The position numbers and the translations under genes are program-made. The notes below the pieces were generated by a model, which had not been told where the DNA came from, ran no database searches, and saw only the letters and a program-made list of their open reading frames with translations. A stretch of 64,000 nt of DNA from Hyphomicrobiales bacterium (GTDB lineage: Bacteria; Pseudomonadota; Alphaproteobacteria; Rhizobiales; Rhizobiaceae), in assembly GCA_900465675.1 (NCBI GenBank), contig UBJR01000018.1, positions 1 through 64,000 on the forward strand, given 5' to 3'. This document shows positions 24,795-32,766 of this stretch, piece after piece. The number at the start of each line of letters is the position of its first letter. Position 1 is the stretch's first letter.

Positions 24795-25367
24795 TCAGTC
24801 ACCTGTCGCAAACATTGCAACAATGAGCCTCACCCGCTCGGCGCGGTGCGAGGCCCTTATTCGACCGTGGCGTTCAAGCTCTGCCAATCCGTGTAAAGCT
24901 GCCCAGAAATATTCTGTCGCGACCTCGGGGTCAGAGCAAAACGGTTCCACGACGACCATCATAGCGCCAAATGTATCTCGCAGCACTTTGGGCGTATCGG
25001 ACTTGGCGAATCGAAGGCCACTCGGCAGGACGAACATGGCTTCGTACAGAGCTGGCCTTTCGAAAGCGAATACGAGATAGGCCGTCGCAACGTCTCGGAG
25101 TGCGTCTATCGGAGGTGCGCCGTCGCGGACAGAGGCCCGCAACGTCGGGCCTAACTCCGCAAAGCCCTCGAGCGCGACCGCGCCGACGATCGCGTCGCGA
25201 TTTTCAAAATGGGCGTACAGGACCGGCTGACTGTATTCGATCTCTTGTGCAAGGCGTCGTACGGTGACGGAAGCCCAACCATCACGTTGCGCCAGCGTTC
25301 GCGCCGCGGCGACGATCCGCTGTTCCCGTTCCAGTCTCTCACGCTCTTTTCGCTCGCTGATACCCAT
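24795..25367 (-). CDS. TetR/AcrR-family repressor
   Basis: The 190-residue protein has an N-terminal TetR helix-turn-helix (REQRIVAAARTLAQRDGWAS, VTVRRLAQEIEYSQPVLYAH) and a C-terminal ligand domain of the WHG type (ELERHGRIR near the end). It is divergent from the DoxX-like gene. A perfect 7-3-7 palindrome sits between the -35 and -10 elements of that gene's promoter, so direct repression of the neighbouring membrane protein, and perhaps of itself, is likely. The inducer is unknown; lipophilic or quinone-type compounds are common for such pairs. Confidence 0.92.
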   Translation of the reverse strand: MGISERKERERLEREQRIVAAARTLAQRDGWASVTVRRLAQEIEYSQPVLYAHFENRDAIVGAVALEGFAELGPTLRASVRDGAPPIDALRDVATAYLVFAFERPALYEAMFVLPSGLRFAKSDTPKVLRDTFGAMMVVVEPFCSDPEVATEYFWAALHGLAELERHGRIRASHRAERVRLIVAMFATGD

Positions 25368-25427
25368 TCTTTCACCGTCGATCCATGCAGGAAAGACTTT
25401 AGCGACCCTAATTAATCAGGGCAATGG

Positions 25428-25456
25428 TTGACAATCTAGCATCGCTAGATTTAAGT
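25428..25456 (+). promoter_or_regulatory. Promoter with embedded TetR operator
   Basis: TTGACA (-35) is followed by exactly 17 bases, ATCTAGCATCGCTAGAT, a perfect palindrome with a 3-base centre. A weak -10 (TTAAGT) follows. Binding of the divergent TetR protein here would block RNA polymerase. Confidence 0.65.
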
Positions 25457-25501
25457 TCATCGCTATCGTAACTGGGCGATTGAACCGAAGGGTCTTTCCA
25501 A

Positions 25502-25849
25502 ATGTCCTACCTCATATCGTTTTCACTGGGCGATGCGGCGACACTCGCGGCCGCTGCGGCATTTCTCGTGGGCAGCATCGTCAACGCCACCGCCCTTAAG
25601 ACAATCCGCGATGAATTCGTCCGGTACGGATTTCCATGGTGGTGGTGCTGGGTTACCGCTTTGCTGGAATTCACGACAGCCATTCTCCTCGTCCTCCGTC
25701 CGACATTTGCGATCGGCGCTGCGCTAGGATCATGCATTATGATCGCCGCAATCTTCGCTGTCGTCCGAGCACGTGACTTCCGTCACACCCTGGCGCCGGC
25801 GGTCTTCCTACTTCTGCTCATGATCGCGATTACTGTCCAGGTCTCATAA
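25502..25849 (+). CDS. DoxX-like small membrane protein (115 aa)
   Basis: Four hydrophobic helices are visible. The pattern GYFPWWW-like (RYGFPWWWCWVTALLEFTTA) with a conserved Glu in helix 2 is typical of the DoxX-like/DUF4267 group. Family members are inner-membrane proteins with suggested links to redox stress or quinones. It is transcribed divergently from the TetR gene behind an operator-containing promoter. Followed by a flavodoxin-like quinone reductase, with which it could form a small oxidative-stress unit. Confidence 0.78.
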   Translation: MSYLISFSLGDAATLAAAAAFLVGSIVNATALKTIRDEFVRYGFPWWWCWVTALLEFTTAILLVLRPTFAIGAALGSCIMIAAIFAVVRARDFRHTLAPAVFLLLLMIAITVQVS

Positions 25850-25954
25850 CCTCGGCGACAAGCCTTTAACCTCAACCACCATCAAACAGAAACACTTCGA
25901 AACCGCGCCGACTCCCGTCGGCGAGGCGCAAAAACACGGCTAAAGGAGCCAGGC

Positions 25955-26530
25955 ATGACCGTCCACTCACCTTCAAGTATCGTCGTCGTTTATCATTCTG
26001 GCTACGGCCATACCCACCGCATGGCTGAGGCGGTCGCCAAGGGAGCCGGAGCAGCGCTCCACGCCATTGATGCCGAGGGTAACTTGTCGGAAGACGGATG
26101 GGCGGCGCTCGATGCGGCCGATGCCATCATTTTCGGCGCACCGACCTACATGGGCGGACCAAGCTGGCAGTTTAAGAGATTCGCCGATGCATCTTCGAAG
26201 CCATGGTTCTCCGCAAAATGGCAAGACAAGATTTTCGGTGGATTCACGAACAGCGCCAGCCTCAACGGTGACAAGCTAAACACGCTCCAATACTTCGTTC
26301 TTCTGGCGGGGCAACACGGTGGTTCCTGGGTCAGCCTGGCTATCAAGCCATCAAACATCAAGGCGTCGCTACGAGACGATGTAAATCGGATGGGATCGTA
26401 TATCGGCCCGATGGCGCAATCTGACGCCGACGCGCCCCCCGAGGAGATGTCGGTCGGCGATCTTGAAACCGCACGTCTATACGGGGCGCGAGTTGCTGGA
26501 ATTGCGCGACAGTATATGTCCACTCGATGA
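25955..26530 (+). CDS. Flavodoxin-fold NAD(P)H:quinone oxidoreductase (WrbA-like)
   Basis: The FMN-phosphate loop YHSGYGHTHRMAEAVAKGA, the segment FGAPTYMGGPSWQFKRFAD and the GGFTNSASLNGDKLNTLQYF region identify a WrbA/NqoR-type flavodoxin-fold enzyme of normal length (191 aa). It should carry FMN and reduce quinones by two electrons, protecting against quinone stress. The ribosome binding site AAAGGAG is ideal. The gene follows the DoxX-like gene by 105 bases on the same strand and may share its TetR control. Confidence 0.9.
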   Translation: MTVHSPSSIVVVYHSGYGHTHRMAEAVAKGAGAALHAIDAEGNLSEDGWAALDAADAIIFGAPTYMGGPSWQFKRFADASSKPWFSAKWQDKIFGGFTNSASLNGDKLNTLQYFVLLAGQHGGSWVSLAIKPSNIKASLRDDVNRMGSYIGPMAQSDADAPPEEMSVGDLETARLYGARVAGIARQYMSTR

Positions 26531-26653
26531 GTTCGACCGAGAAAGTTGGCAAAGCTCCGTACCCTTCCGCGCTATCCGCGGTAGGGTTTTGAGCAGCCAC
26601 TCCCATGGCCACTTGGGCGACACCCGACGGCCTATCTCAACGGCCGAGGTGGC

Positions 26654-27043
26654 TTAGCCCTTGGCCGCCTTGTCGTAGCGTACAGACGCAGCCTCGATGT
26701 GAGGCCCATTTTCGAGCGACCATGCGCAAAGCGCTTCGAACGGCTCGCGGAGCGAATGGCCAAGCGGCGTAATCGCATACTCGACGCCGATCGGTTGCGT
26801 TGACAATACGGTCCTTGTCACAAGGCCGTTCCGCTCGAGCCGCTTCAATGCATCGGCAAGCGCCTTGTGGGTGATTCCGTTCAGACGCCGTTTGATCTCG
26901 TTGAAACGCGAAGGTTTCGGGCAGATCACAGTGAGGATCAAGATTGTCCACTTGTCGGCGATCTTGTCGAGAACAGGACGCACAACGGTCATGTTGTTGA
27001 GAGCGCACTGAGAAAGGGTTTCGAGGTCGGTATACTGGTCCAT
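26654..27043 (-). CDS. HxlR-family transcriptional regulator
   Basis: The 129-residue winged-helix protein shows the HxlR pattern: RPVLDKIADKWTILILTVIC, SRFNEIKRRLNGITHKALA, a DALKRLERNGLVTR wing, and VEYAITPLGHSL. A Cys precedes the domain (LSQCALNN), as in redox-sensing members. It is divergent from a short-chain dehydrogenase gene, with a dyad in the shared 85-base promoter region, and probably represses that gene in response to aldehydes, quinones or similar electrophiles. The ATG at 27043 is preferred over an upstream TTG. Confidence 0.9.
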   Translation of the reverse strand: MDQYTDLETLSQCALNNMTVVRPVLDKIADKWTILILTVICPKPSRFNEIKRRLNGITHKALADALKRLERNGLVTRTVLSTQPIGVEYAITPLGHSLREPFEALCAWSLENGPHIEAASVRYDKAAKG

Positions 27044-27068
27044 ATCTAAGCTACTCAAGGTGCGTAAT

Positions 27069-27094
27069 TGATATCAGATTTACGACGTATATCA
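27069..27094. promoter_or_regulatory. Candidate HxlR operator between divergent genes
   Basis: Inverted repeat TGATAT-N14-ATATCA in the intergenic region of the hxlR-like and SDR genes. AT-rich relative to its surroundings. Confidence 0.45.
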
Positions 27095-27128
27095 TCTTCC
27101 GACCATCAATAGGAAGGCAGGACGTATA

Positions 27129-27860
27129 ATGGCCCGTATGCAGGACAAAGTCGCGCTCGTCGTAGGCGGCGCAAAGGGAATTGGTTTGGCGATCGCGAAC
27201 CGGCTGGCTGCCGAGGGAGCGACTGTCTTCATCACTAGCCGTCGGATTGACGATGTCGAAAAGGCTGCCGCCGAAATCGGCGATAAGGTAGTGGGCATCG
27301 CGGCAAACGCAAGTTCTCCAGAAGACATGGTAAACGTCGTGGCCCAAGTTCAGCAGGCGAATGGACGTATCGATGCGCTCGTCCTAAACGCCGGAATTTC
27401 AGAGCCCGCCCAAATTAGCGAGGAAACGGTTGAACATTTCGACCGTCACTTCGACGTCAACGTACGAGGGACGGTTTTCGCTTTACAGGCAGCTTTGCCA
27501 GCAATGCAAGAAGGGAGCTCAGCCGTGCTCATAGGTTCAATCGCGGATGTCGCTGGCATCCCGGCCTACGGCACGTACGCCGCGACAAAAGCTGCGCTTC
27601 GATCCTATGCGAGGACATGGACGGCCGAACTGGCCAGCAGGGGTATACGGGTAAATGTCGTCGCTCCTGGGCCTACTGATACTGAGATGATGGCAGCGGT
27701 GCCTGAGGACGTCCGCGAGGCCTTGATCGCGCCCATACCCTTGAGACGGATGGCACGTCCAGCTGAAATTGCAGCGGCAACGCTGTTCTTGCTGAGCGAC
27801 GAGGCGAGCTATATCGCCGGCGCTGAGCTGTGTGTCGACGGGGGCATGCGCCAAGTGTAG
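27129..27860 (+). CDS. Short-chain dehydrogenase/reductase
   Basis: The classical SDR features are all present in 243 residues: cofactor loop GGAKGIGLAIA, NAG motif (LNAGISEP), catalytic Ser (IGSIAD) and YAATK (Tyr-x-x-x-Lys), with APGPTDTEMM in the substrate loop. The Arg after strand 2 (ITSRRIDDVE) suggests NADP(H). Substrate unknown. The divergent HxlR regulator and the shared operator suggest induction by the substrate or by electrophile stress. Confidence 0.92.
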   Translation: MARMQDKVALVVGGAKGIGLAIANRLAAEGATVFITSRRIDDVEKAAAEIGDKVVGIAANASSPEDMVNVVAQVQQANGRIDALVLNAGISEPAQISEETVEHFDRHFDVNVRGTVFALQAALPAMQEGSSAVLIGSIADVAGIPAYGTYAATKAALRSYARTWTAELASRGIRVNVVAPGPTDTEMMAAVPEDVREALIAPIPLRRMARPAEIAAATLFLLSDEASYIAGAELCVDGGMRQV

Positions 27861-28734
27861 GAATTCTAACTGAACAAATTCGGACGTTCCAGCTCCGCCT
27901 GGAGCGTCCTCCATCGTCAATTAAAATTCCGGCTTTTCACCTTCAGAATATCGATGTGCCATTCCGGTGTGCCGTGTCTTTACGGCCGCCCGATAAAACT
28001 GGGCGATTAGGTGAACCTGTCGCCCGACCGCTGTAGTCCGCTGGAGCAAATTGGGCGTGTCTGATCTTTGGTGATTTCGCAAGGTAGTCCGCCCGATGGG
28101 CGCCGCGATGTCGCCAAGATCTTCCGCATCGCGAAGTGATATGAAAATCCGACGAGCGACGTGTTCCCGCAGCTGTTCGATGACGCGATCCACGCCTGGC
28201 GGACCGGCAAGTTCGAGGGTGAGAGCGTGTTTTAAGCTGAGGATCCGGGGCCCGGTCGCGCAGCGCTCGGAGGTGGACGCCGAAGATGCTGACAAAGCCG
28301 AGGATAATGCACCCTCCGACATGCCGGAGGAACGCCGATCAAGCCCGATGATGCCGGCATCCGCATCGATCTGAAGAGGATCCGGGGGGCCAAAAGTGAT
28401 GTTAGTCAAGATCGGACGTTTGTTAGATTAAAGATAGACGGCATTTCACCTTAAATTGGACGGTCATTGATTTAAGAGTGGCCGTATGACTGATCATTCG
28501 AATTCGAAGCCCCGACGCGAGCCTCTGTGCATCCGTCTGAGACTGAAGCCTGCCGTCCTCAGAGCGCAGCCATGGAGCGGGTCGCAAGGCCGCTAGCAAG
28601 CGGAAGGACGGGCGGTGTCAGGACGCCCGTTGGAGACCGATAGCAGCAACGCCCAGTAATCCACCATCGCCAACTGGCCTTGATCCAAAGCCAGGTGCTT
28701 GCTCCCCGACCCTATAGTTCAAGGGTTGGCGGCT
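27861..28734. other. Long intergenic stretch, possible transposon scar
   Basis: About 870 bases without a supported gene. A 162-codon minus-strand frame has no ribosome binding site, and its translation is unlike known families. One plus-strand frame (DVAKIFRIAK, then VFPQLFDDAIHAWRTGKFEG after a stop) could be a relic, but I could not assign it. Confidence 0.35.
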
Positions 28735-29139
28735 TCAGTGATTGGCATCCTGCTGTTCATTCTCTGCGATGATCACCATGCCTGAATATGCCACCAGTGT
28801 ACCGTCTCGCGTATGAAACGCTCTGCCGAAGGCCGCGACGGCTTGATAGGTGTGTTCAAAACTACGAACCCGGTAAACTTGCTGCTGCGGGATGTCCGCC
28901 ACGATCGTATCTGTTATCGCTTTTGCCAGTGCTGGCCGGTCCTCGGGATGAACTTTGTCAAGGTAGGAATCAAGGGGTAAGCCGTGTTTGGCGTCACCTG
29001 GGTCGACACCAAAAAGACGAGCGACAGCGCCGTCAGCAAACACGAGATTAGACCGTATATCCCAGGTGTAGATGCCCGGCTCGCCCGGCAAATCTACGCC
29101 CACTTCAGTCGAGAATACTCGGCCAACTCCAATGGACAT
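28735..29139 (-). CDS. Single PAS-domain protein (134 aa)
   Basis: The whole 134-residue protein is one PAS_3-type sensor domain. The features are GIYTWDIRSNLVFADGAVARLFG, then LDSYLDKVHPEDRPALAKAI, and a beta sheet ending VYRVRSFEHTYQAV...GTLVAYSGMVI. There is no output domain, so it must act through protein contact, as do other short PAS proteins in rhizobia. The GGGGAG site supports the start. Ligand unknown; no heme or flavin Cys motif is seen. Confidence 0.85.
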   Translation of the reverse strand: MSIGVGRVFSTEVGVDLPGEPGIYTWDIRSNLVFADGAVARLFGVDPGDAKHGLPLDSYLDKVHPEDRPALAKAITDTIVADIPQQQVYRVRSFEHTYQAVAAFGRAFHTRDGTLVAYSGMVIIAENEQQDANH

Positions 29140-29224
29140 TGCTGCTCCCCTTGAATTGTTAAGGAGAAGCTAATGCTACGTCGAACAACTTCAAGACGCA
29201 TGGACGTTGTGTCCAAACTATCGT

Positions 29225-29476
29225 TCAGCTCGATTTGGCTGCTAGACGATTTAGCATTTCAACCAAGTCCGACACCGATCTGGCATTTGATTTTTCTTGA
29301 ATCACGTCATCGGACACATGTCCGTTTATTAGGCCAGAAAGCCGGTTCAAATGAGTTGATAGTGCAGATTGGTGAGACGTCTTCTTCGGCAGCGCCGCCG
29401 CGCCCCTAGACTGTTCTAGGAGCCGTGCGAGGATCTTCTCAATACCGTGCCTCTTGGTGTTTATATCGGATAACAT
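29225..29476 (-). CDS. Small helical protein of unknown function (83 aa)
   Basis: An all-helical, charged 83-residue product (GIEKILARLLEQSRGAAALP, VSDDVIQEKSNARSVSDLVE). A GAGG site lies before the ATG. No domain recognised. It runs in the same direction as the PAS gene but with an 85-base gap, so co-transcription is uncertain. Confidence 0.45.
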   Translation of the reverse strand: MLSDINTKRHGIEKILARLLEQSRGAAALPKKTSHQSALSTHLNRLSGLINGHVSDDVIQEKSNARSVSDLVEMLNRLAAKSS

Positions 29477-29963
29477 GGACGTGCCTCAAATCGGTGTGAA
29501 GTGTCCTTATATTCAGATCGTGACACTTATGCCAGAACAATAGAATGACATTCAATTTACCGGGCCTATCAATCTAGGGTCACTGACGGAGCGTCGGTTG
29601 AAATATCATTGGGAGCCTTTGGAACCAGCGGGGAATGCCGACAAGCCTTGGTTTTGTGAGGAACGACGAAATCGGCACTCATTTTACCGACGTAGACATG
29701 TCCGGAAGCGTTTTGTCGCCAAGCCAGCTTCGGGTTCAAGTTACTTGAGTTGATCGCCTCTACAGCTGCTTAATCAAACAGTTCAGATCGGCTTGGTTGC
29801 TGCGTGAGCCCCACCGGCGCGCCCCGCCGCAAGCGATATGGTCACGCAAGGTGGCAACCCAACGGACGGCTGACGTCGTTACAAACTGATCGTCATAAGG
29901 CCGCGAGGTTTTAATGTACTGGCAAGCCAAGTCCCGGCTTCAACTCAACCCGAATAAAGCTCT
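29477..29963. other. Intergenic stretch without a supported gene
   Basis: About 490 bases. Another GGAAC occurs at 29619 with no downstream gene at the right distance. No RNA or repeat signature was recognised. Confidence 0.4.
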
Positions 29964-29988
29964 GGAACCATTGTGCAACTCCCTCGTT
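29964..29988 (+). promoter_or_regulatory. EcfG/RpoE2-type promoter (full consensus)
   Basis: GGAAC-N16-CGTT, 41 bases before the 25-aa membrane peptide gene. It probably also drives the 300-aa membrane protein gene behind it. Confidence 0.7.
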
Positions 29989-30028
29989 TCATGCTCGCAA
30001 GATATTCATTTCAAAAGGAGTTTTCATC

Positions 30029-30106
30029 ATGGGTCGCGGCATTCTACTCTGGCTTCTCGGTGTTCCCCTGCCGATCATAATTCTTCTCGCTCTCTTCGTA
30101 AGATAG
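30029..30106 (+). CDS. Tiny membrane peptide (25 aa)
   Basis: MGRGILLWLLGVPLPIIILL.. is a single hydrophobic helix with a Pro kink, ending in Arg. An ideal ribosome binding site (AAGGAG, spacing 8) precedes it, and a full-consensus stress promoter lies upstream. Peptides of this kind are widespread in Rhizobiales under general-stress control; their role is unknown. It ends nine bases before the next gene, so the two are an operon. Confidence 0.7.
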   Translation: MGRGILLWLLGVPLPIIILLALFVR

Positions 30107-30115
30107 GGGTCAAAG

Positions 30116-31018
30116 ATGTCTCTTTTGGAAACACAGGGAGGTATTCCCGTCGAATCCTCCAGATCCGCCATCTCATGGGGCCCGATTTTGGGGGGCGCTT
30201 TCGCGGCCATCGGGGTCACGCTCATTCTCTTACTTCTTGGCTCTGGTGTTGGCCTGACGATGGTCTCGCCCTGGTCTGGGGAGAGCAGCTCCGCGGCCAC
30301 CGTAGGCATTACAGCCGCGATTTGGCTTGTCGTCGTTCAATGGCTCTCTTCGGCGCTCGGCGGTTACTTGACTGGACGACTCCGGACGAAATGGGCAGCC
30401 ACCCATACTGACGAAGTCTTCTTCCGAGACACTGCCCACGGCTTCATCAGCTGGGCCATATCGACGGTTTTCGTGGTGGGTTTTCTGGCTTCGTCTCTAA
30501 CCTCGCTGGCAGGCGCAGGCGCAAGTGCTGCAGGTGCTGCGGCAACGGCGGCTGGAGCGACTACAGCGGCGTCCACCACTTCGACACAACCCGATCTCGC
30601 GACTTCCTATTTCACAGATGCCCTTCTGCGGCCTGAGCGCGTCAGCACGAATGCTTCAAGGGACGACGGCGCGGCTTCGGCCGAGATTTCGAGAATTCTG
30701 TTGAACGACGCCGCGAAGGGCGAGATTCCGGAAGGCGACAGGACCTACATCGCGAGCATCGTTGCCGCTCGGAGCGGATTGTCAGAGGCGGACGCCCGTA
30801 CTCGGGTAGACGCGGTCCTCAAGCAAATCGACGACGCTAAGGTTGCCGCGCAGACTGCTGCTGACAAGGCAAGAAAGGCCGCAGCTACGACGGCGCTTGT
30901 CGGATCGATCTCACTTCTCATCGGTGCCTTTATTGCTAGTGCCGCTGCAGCTCTTGGCGGTCGCCAGCGCGACGATGAAGAGGATGTCCTCCTGATGGGC
31001 CGCGGCCCGTTCGCGTAA
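30116..31018 (+). CDS. Integral membrane protein with Ala-rich periplasmic region (300 aa)
   Basis: The protein opens with two strong helices (SWGPILGGAFAAIGVTLILL and a second at about 60-85). A third is at about 115-135, followed by a long Ala/Thr/Ser-rich and acidic soluble segment. A C-terminal helix (TALVGSISLLIGAFIASAAA) and a short acidic tail complete it. The SxxAISWGPILGGA start is characteristic of a conserved alphaproteobacterial membrane family without known function. Co-transcribed with the 25-aa membrane peptide from a stress promoter, so it is probably part of the envelope stress response. Confidence 0.8.
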   Translation: MSLLETQGGIPVESSRSAISWGPILGGAFAAIGVTLILLLLGSGVGLTMVSPWSGESSSAATVGITAAIWLVVVQWLSSALGGYLTGRLRTKWAATHTDEVFFRDTAHGFISWAISTVFVVGFLASSLTSLAGAGASAAGAAATAAGATTAASTTSTQPDLATSYFTDALLRPERVSTNASRDDGAASAEISRILLNDAAKGEIPEGDRTYIASIVAARSGLSEADARTRVDAVLKQIDDAKVAAQTAADKARKAAATTALVGSISLLIGAFIASAAAALGGRQRDDEEDVLLMGRGPFA

Positions 31019-31140
31019 TCCGTGGGCAAAATATTCCGTCGATGGTGTCACCATCGACGGATTTCCCTTCTATGCAGGTGTTCCCACCGTTTCCACACGA
31101 AGTTATAACTGTTACGGCGCTTTCCGTGGCTTACGTTTGC

Positions 31141-31172
31141 AAAAAAAACCGTGGGTAGGAGACCCACGGTTT
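31141..31172 (-). terminator. Terminator of the DUF3309-like gene
   Basis: AACCGTGGGT / ACCCACGGTT stem followed on the minus strand by eight T. It lies about 45 bases past the stop codon and may also stop transcripts from the convergent membrane-protein gene. Confidence 0.75.
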
Positions 31173-31216
31173 CATATTTTTTCTGAGGACAGTCGGCCCC
31201 CCCTCCGCCGCGTATG

Positions 31217-31396
31217 TCACACAGGAGCTACGGCGCCTCCATGGAGCCCACCCAACAGCCAGAGAACGATCAAGACGACGACAATCAGACCGAGGACGCC
31301 GCCGAGCCCGCGGCCTCCATAACGGCCGTGAGCATAGTAGCCGCCGCCGCCGCCTAGCACGAGGATTAACACGACAATAATCAAAAGGGTACTCAT
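31217..31396 (-). CDS. DUF3309-like small membrane protein (59 aa)
   Basis: MSTLLIIVVLILVLGGGGGY, then a Gly-rich hinge with AHGRYGGRGLGG, then a second hydrophobic helix (LIVVVLIVLWLLGG). This matches the short DUF3309-type hydrophobic proteins found in many Rhizobiales. Two membrane helices with a Gly/His/Arg loop are predicted. A GGAAC-N17-TGTT promoter lies about 80 bases upstream and a terminator downstream, so it is a single-gene stress unit. Confidence 0.75.
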   Translation of the reverse strand: MSTLLIIVVLILVLGGGGGYYAHGRYGGRGLGGVLGLIVVVLIVLWLLGGLHGGAVAPV

Positions 31397-31475
31397 GCGT
31401 TTTCTCCGAGTTTCTACGAATCAAATGACTTCGACCCGGACCTAAAATGACAGCATTCGCGGCCCAGCTACCGTA

Positions 31476-31501
31476 AACACTGGACACGCTGGGATTGTTC
31501 C
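31476..31501 (-). promoter_or_regulatory. EcfG/RpoE2-type promoter
   Basis: GGAAC-N17-TGTT on the minus strand, with about a 70-base leader to the DUF3309-like gene. Confidence 0.5.
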
Positions 31502-31726
31502 CGCTCTAGGCGATCTCCAAGAATATCCGGTCGGCGACGAGAACACATCAACGAGCCGTTGAACATTCCCGCGCCAATGCCGTTCGAGCTGACTCAAGAG
31601 TGTTACCGATGAGGGGCGGCTATGGAATTCCGTCCGCAGAACCACCATATCTCATCCAAGCGGCAGCAGTCCCTTCGAGAGGGCCATTGATAGCGCTGCA
31701 TCACCACAGAAGCACAGGAGAACATC

Positions 31727-31888
31727 ATGACTGACGCCAAGGGCGCACCTGCGTCCGAAAAACCTTACGACGCAATCACGCTAGCGAAGAAACACAGGAT
31801 CTCCGTCGAGGACGCACAGACGATCATCGAGGAGCACGGAGACAATCGGAAGCTCGTCGACAAGGCCGCCAGGCGCATCGCTGCCTAG
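31727..31888 (+). CDS. DUF3606-like small protein (53 aa)
   Basis: MTDAKGAPASEKPYDAITLA is followed by KKHRISVEDAQTIIEEHGDN and RKLVDKAARRIAA. The helix pair, with AKKH..I..EDAQ.II..HG..R at its core, is the DUF3606 pattern seen in many short rhizobial proteins. The AGGAG site supports the start. Soluble, possibly nucleic-acid- or protein-binding; function unknown. A second small gene follows after 23 bases, and the two are likely co-transcribed. Confidence 0.75.
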   Translation: MTDAKGAPASEKPYDAITLAKKHRISVEDAQTIIEEHGDNRKLVDKAARRIAA

Positions 31889-31911
31889 CTCGCGGGTCAA
31901 GGAGTTCGACC

Positions 31912-32142
31912 ATGACTATACAGAAAGGAAGGGCAGTCGAGGCTGCGTTGACGAAGACGCAGCGCGATGCAGTCACTGCGATCCGACGGTTTCGTCACCA
32001 ACGGAAAGTCGGCAGTACGTGGCTGGTCGGAGACCGTCGTCTCTCTCGGGGTGTCATTTCTGATTTGGAGAAGATGAGGCTTGTCCGAGAGGTGACGGCA
32101 GGCGGCAGTCCCGTCCTCACATACATCGGTGAAGGCGACTGA
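31912..32142 (+). CDS. Small basic protein, possible winged-helix-like (76 aa)
   Basis: The strong AAGGAG site supports this 76-residue basic protein. It has a helix (TKTQRDAVTAIRRFRHQRKV), then GSTWLVGDRRLSRGVISDLE, then a short beta hairpin (LVREVTAGGSPVLTYIGEG). The helix-helix-hairpin order is reminiscent of small winged-helix DNA-binding proteins, but this is only a shape argument. Transcribed with the DUF3606-like gene. Confidence 0.6.
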   Translation: MTIQKGRAVEAALTKTQRDAVTAIRRFRHQRKVGSTWLVGDRRLSRGVISDLEKMRLVREVTAGGSPVLTYIGEGD

Positions 32143-32180
32143 GACCATAGGCAACGGCTCCTCATTCCTGCAAATGAAAA

Positions 32181-32217
32181 GGGCGCTTCTCGACATCACG
32201 TCGGAGCGCCCTTGTTC
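32181..32217 (+). terminator. Hairpin terminator after the two small genes
   Basis: GGGCGCT / AGCGCCC stem followed by TTGTTC, about 40 bases past the last stop codon. The T-run is weak. Confidence 0.5.
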
Positions 32218-32691
32218 GGAGATGGCGACGTTGCGGCGGGGCCATCGTCCGAGAACAGTATCTGAGCGGATTCGCAAATGCCTCGCAAGTGACGCCTTTC
32301 TTCCCGCTTTCGATGGGGCAAGCTCTACCCACATCCTTTCCACTGTCTATCCACAGGGTATCCGCAGGCTAACTGATTGATCTCAGGGCACTCTCGCCTT
32401 TCGCCGCCATGGTGTGGATAAATCGAGTGCGACGAAATGGTTACAGAGGGCTTTCCATTGGCCGAAACGGATTCCGTTTAAGAGTCGATAGGACTATTGT
32501 CGCCAACGCTTTCCTTGAGAGCAGGCGGCGGACCTCGGAGAGCGCGGCGGCGAGCACTCGATGCTCCCGCCGCTTCCACGCCCTGGCGAAACGGCCATCT
32601 TCCACCGTCTACGACCTGAAGTCGAACTCCAGTCGCCGAGCTGCGCACCGGAATCAATTTCTGAGCGCGATTCCGTAAGTCATTGAAAAAT
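32218..32691. other. Intergenic region upstream of the Ku genes
   Basis: No gene supported in about 470 bases. The last 40 bases begin a block that is conserved upstream of the third Ku gene at 63208. Confidence 0.4.
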
Positions 32692-32731
32692 GATTCGTTT
32701 CGAGTCGGAACGAATCACCCTCGCACGTCTT
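32692..32731 (+). promoter_or_regulatory. Conserved Ku promoter with overlapping palindrome
   Basis: GATTCGTT-N9-AACGAATC is a perfect 8-base inverted repeat. Its right arm overlaps the GGAAC of a GGAAC-N18-TT element, the looser RpoE2 consensus. The same arrangement, with the same arms and spacer length, precedes the third Ku gene 30 kb away. A further GATTCG half-site lies just before the start codon at both places. Confidence 0.65.
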
Positions 32732-32766
32732 TGAATCACGACCCAAGTGATTCGGAGTGGAGCGTC

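Noticed and set aside
27921..28409. 162-codon minus-strand frame
   Set aside because: No start signal or recognisable family, and the opposite strand has an equally long meaningless frame. Treated as non-coding.
29619..29650. GGAAC followed by TT at about 19 bases
   Set aside because: No gene or terminator at a suitable distance downstream.
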